Part shown: one piece after another, positions 63,691-64,000 of the stretch
How the letters are laid out: each line of letters begins with the position of its first letter
How positions within the stretch are numbered: the stretch's first letter is position 1
The notes under the pieces: generated by a model
What the model was told of the DNA's origin: nothing
The model's database searches: none
Seen by the model: the letters and a program-made list of their open reading frames with translations, nothing else
Translations under genes and position numbers: made by a program
Assembly: GCF_006385805.1 (NCBI RefSeq)
Contig: NZ_VFSG01000001.1
Coordinates: 682,001-746,000 of the forward strand
Direction: 5' to 3'
DNA length: 64,000 nucleotides
DNA from: Streptococcus xiaochunlingii
Lineage (GTDB): Bacteria > Bacillota > Bacilli > Lactobacillales > Streptococcaceae

Positions 63691-63993
63691 TTAGTTCTCC
63701 ACCTCTAGTTTTGCTTTCACCCATTCCTCTTTCATATAACAAGAAAATTTATCAGAAACTATATTCAGCATAGCTTTATATTGTTCAGGCACATCATATC
63801 TTTGCAATTCCTGAAAACTTGGTACAAACTCCGAAAAAGTGATATCTCTATAGGAATACTCTAATTTTTCTTCCAGAAAATTAACTAATTCATTAAATAT
63901 ACTTACAATCTCAGAGTTTCTTCCATCACTGTCTTTTTTTGGGAAATAAGAAATTAATTGATAATAACTTGACCACAAATTTCCCCTCACCAT
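63691..63993 (-). CDS. Hypothetical protein, probably partial at the window edge
   Basis: The visible frame gives about 100 residues from an ATG at 63991-63993 and stays open to the right edge, so the true start may be outside. No ribosome site is visible before this ATG. The sequence is helical and acidic/aromatic (SYYQLISYFPKKDSDGRNSEIVSIFNELVNFLEEKLEYSY, then FVPSFQELQRYDVPEQYKAML), without known motifs. It could be the C-terminus of a longer protein of the same defence region. It is followed by the strong terminator at 63627-63671 and is AT-rich like the defence genes. Confidence 0.6.
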   Translation of the reverse strand: MVRGNLWSSYYQLISYFPKKDSDGRNSEIVSIFNELVNFLEEKLEYSYRDITFSEFVPSFQELQRYDVPEQYKAMLNIVSDKFSCYMKEEWVKAKLEVEN

Positions 63994-64000
63994 ATTAAAA

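Noticed and set aside
1-64000. CRISPR arrays, tRNA or rRNA genes, prophage or complete insertion sequences
   Set aside because: No regularly spaced short repeats, no T-psi-C-like arms with cloverleaf context, and no transposase, integrase or phage structural genes were found by reading.

Overview
The window looks like a chromosomal segment of an oral Streptococcus of the mitis/sanguinis group (S. parasanguinis-like is my guess). The reasons are the murB-potABCD order, the pdp-deoC-cdd-bmpA-nupABC nucleoside operon, a T-box-led trpEGDCFBA operon, two LPXTG-anchored X-prolyl peptidase-like surface proteins, streptococcal protein sequences throughout, and low GC. I saw no rRNA, tRNA, CRISPR array, complete insertion sequence or prophage.

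Layout, left to right. Positions 1-8.2 kb hold the end of a cell-surface polysaccharide locus, all on the minus strand: a GT2 cut by the window edge, GT8, a flippase, an acyltransferase, rfbD, a membrane-anchored GT2, a broken DUF2142-like membrane protein and galE. Positions 8.4-13.3 kb are murB-potABCD, with six consecutive hairpins between murB and potA. Positions 13.4-17.8 kb hold an unknown membrane protein, hom-thrB and a polysaccharide deacetylase. Positions 17.9-25.6 kb are the nucleoside uptake and salvage operon. Positions 25.7-33.5 kb hold coaA, rpsT, a small kinase-like ATPase, a TetR-degV pair, an ABC exporter and a RocB-like peptidase. Positions 33.6-44.5 kb hold two paralogous surface S15 peptidases flanking an intracellular alpha-amylase and thioredoxin, then an oligopeptide-binding lipoprotein. 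Positions 44.6-51.4 kb are the tryptophan operon. Positions 51.4-55.9 kb hold an M42 peptidase, a Ser/Lys-rich lipoprotein, a VIT1-family metal transporter with a PerR-like box, and an FMN reductase and a VOC dioxygenase-like protein that share one inverted-repeat operator.

Positions 56-63.6 kb are the most interesting part: an AT-rich, tightly packed minus-strand unit bounded by two strong terminators, in the order ietA-ietS-hsdS-kwaA-kwaB-hsdM. It appears to put three defence modules into one transcript: an IetAS-type AAA ATPase plus subtilase pair, a Kiwa-type pair (four-TM KwaA plus DUF4868 KwaB), and the methyltransferase and specificity subunits of a type I restriction system, with Kiwa inserted between hsdS and hsdM. 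No hsdR is present in the window.

A 171-bp three-hairpin dispersed repeat occurs three times (29157, 38597, 54209). Each copy lies in the same orientation, immediately after a plus-strand gene and facing a minus-strand gene, and the stems are largely conserved while loops vary. Gene functions are inferred from sequence motifs and remembered family features; no database search was possible.
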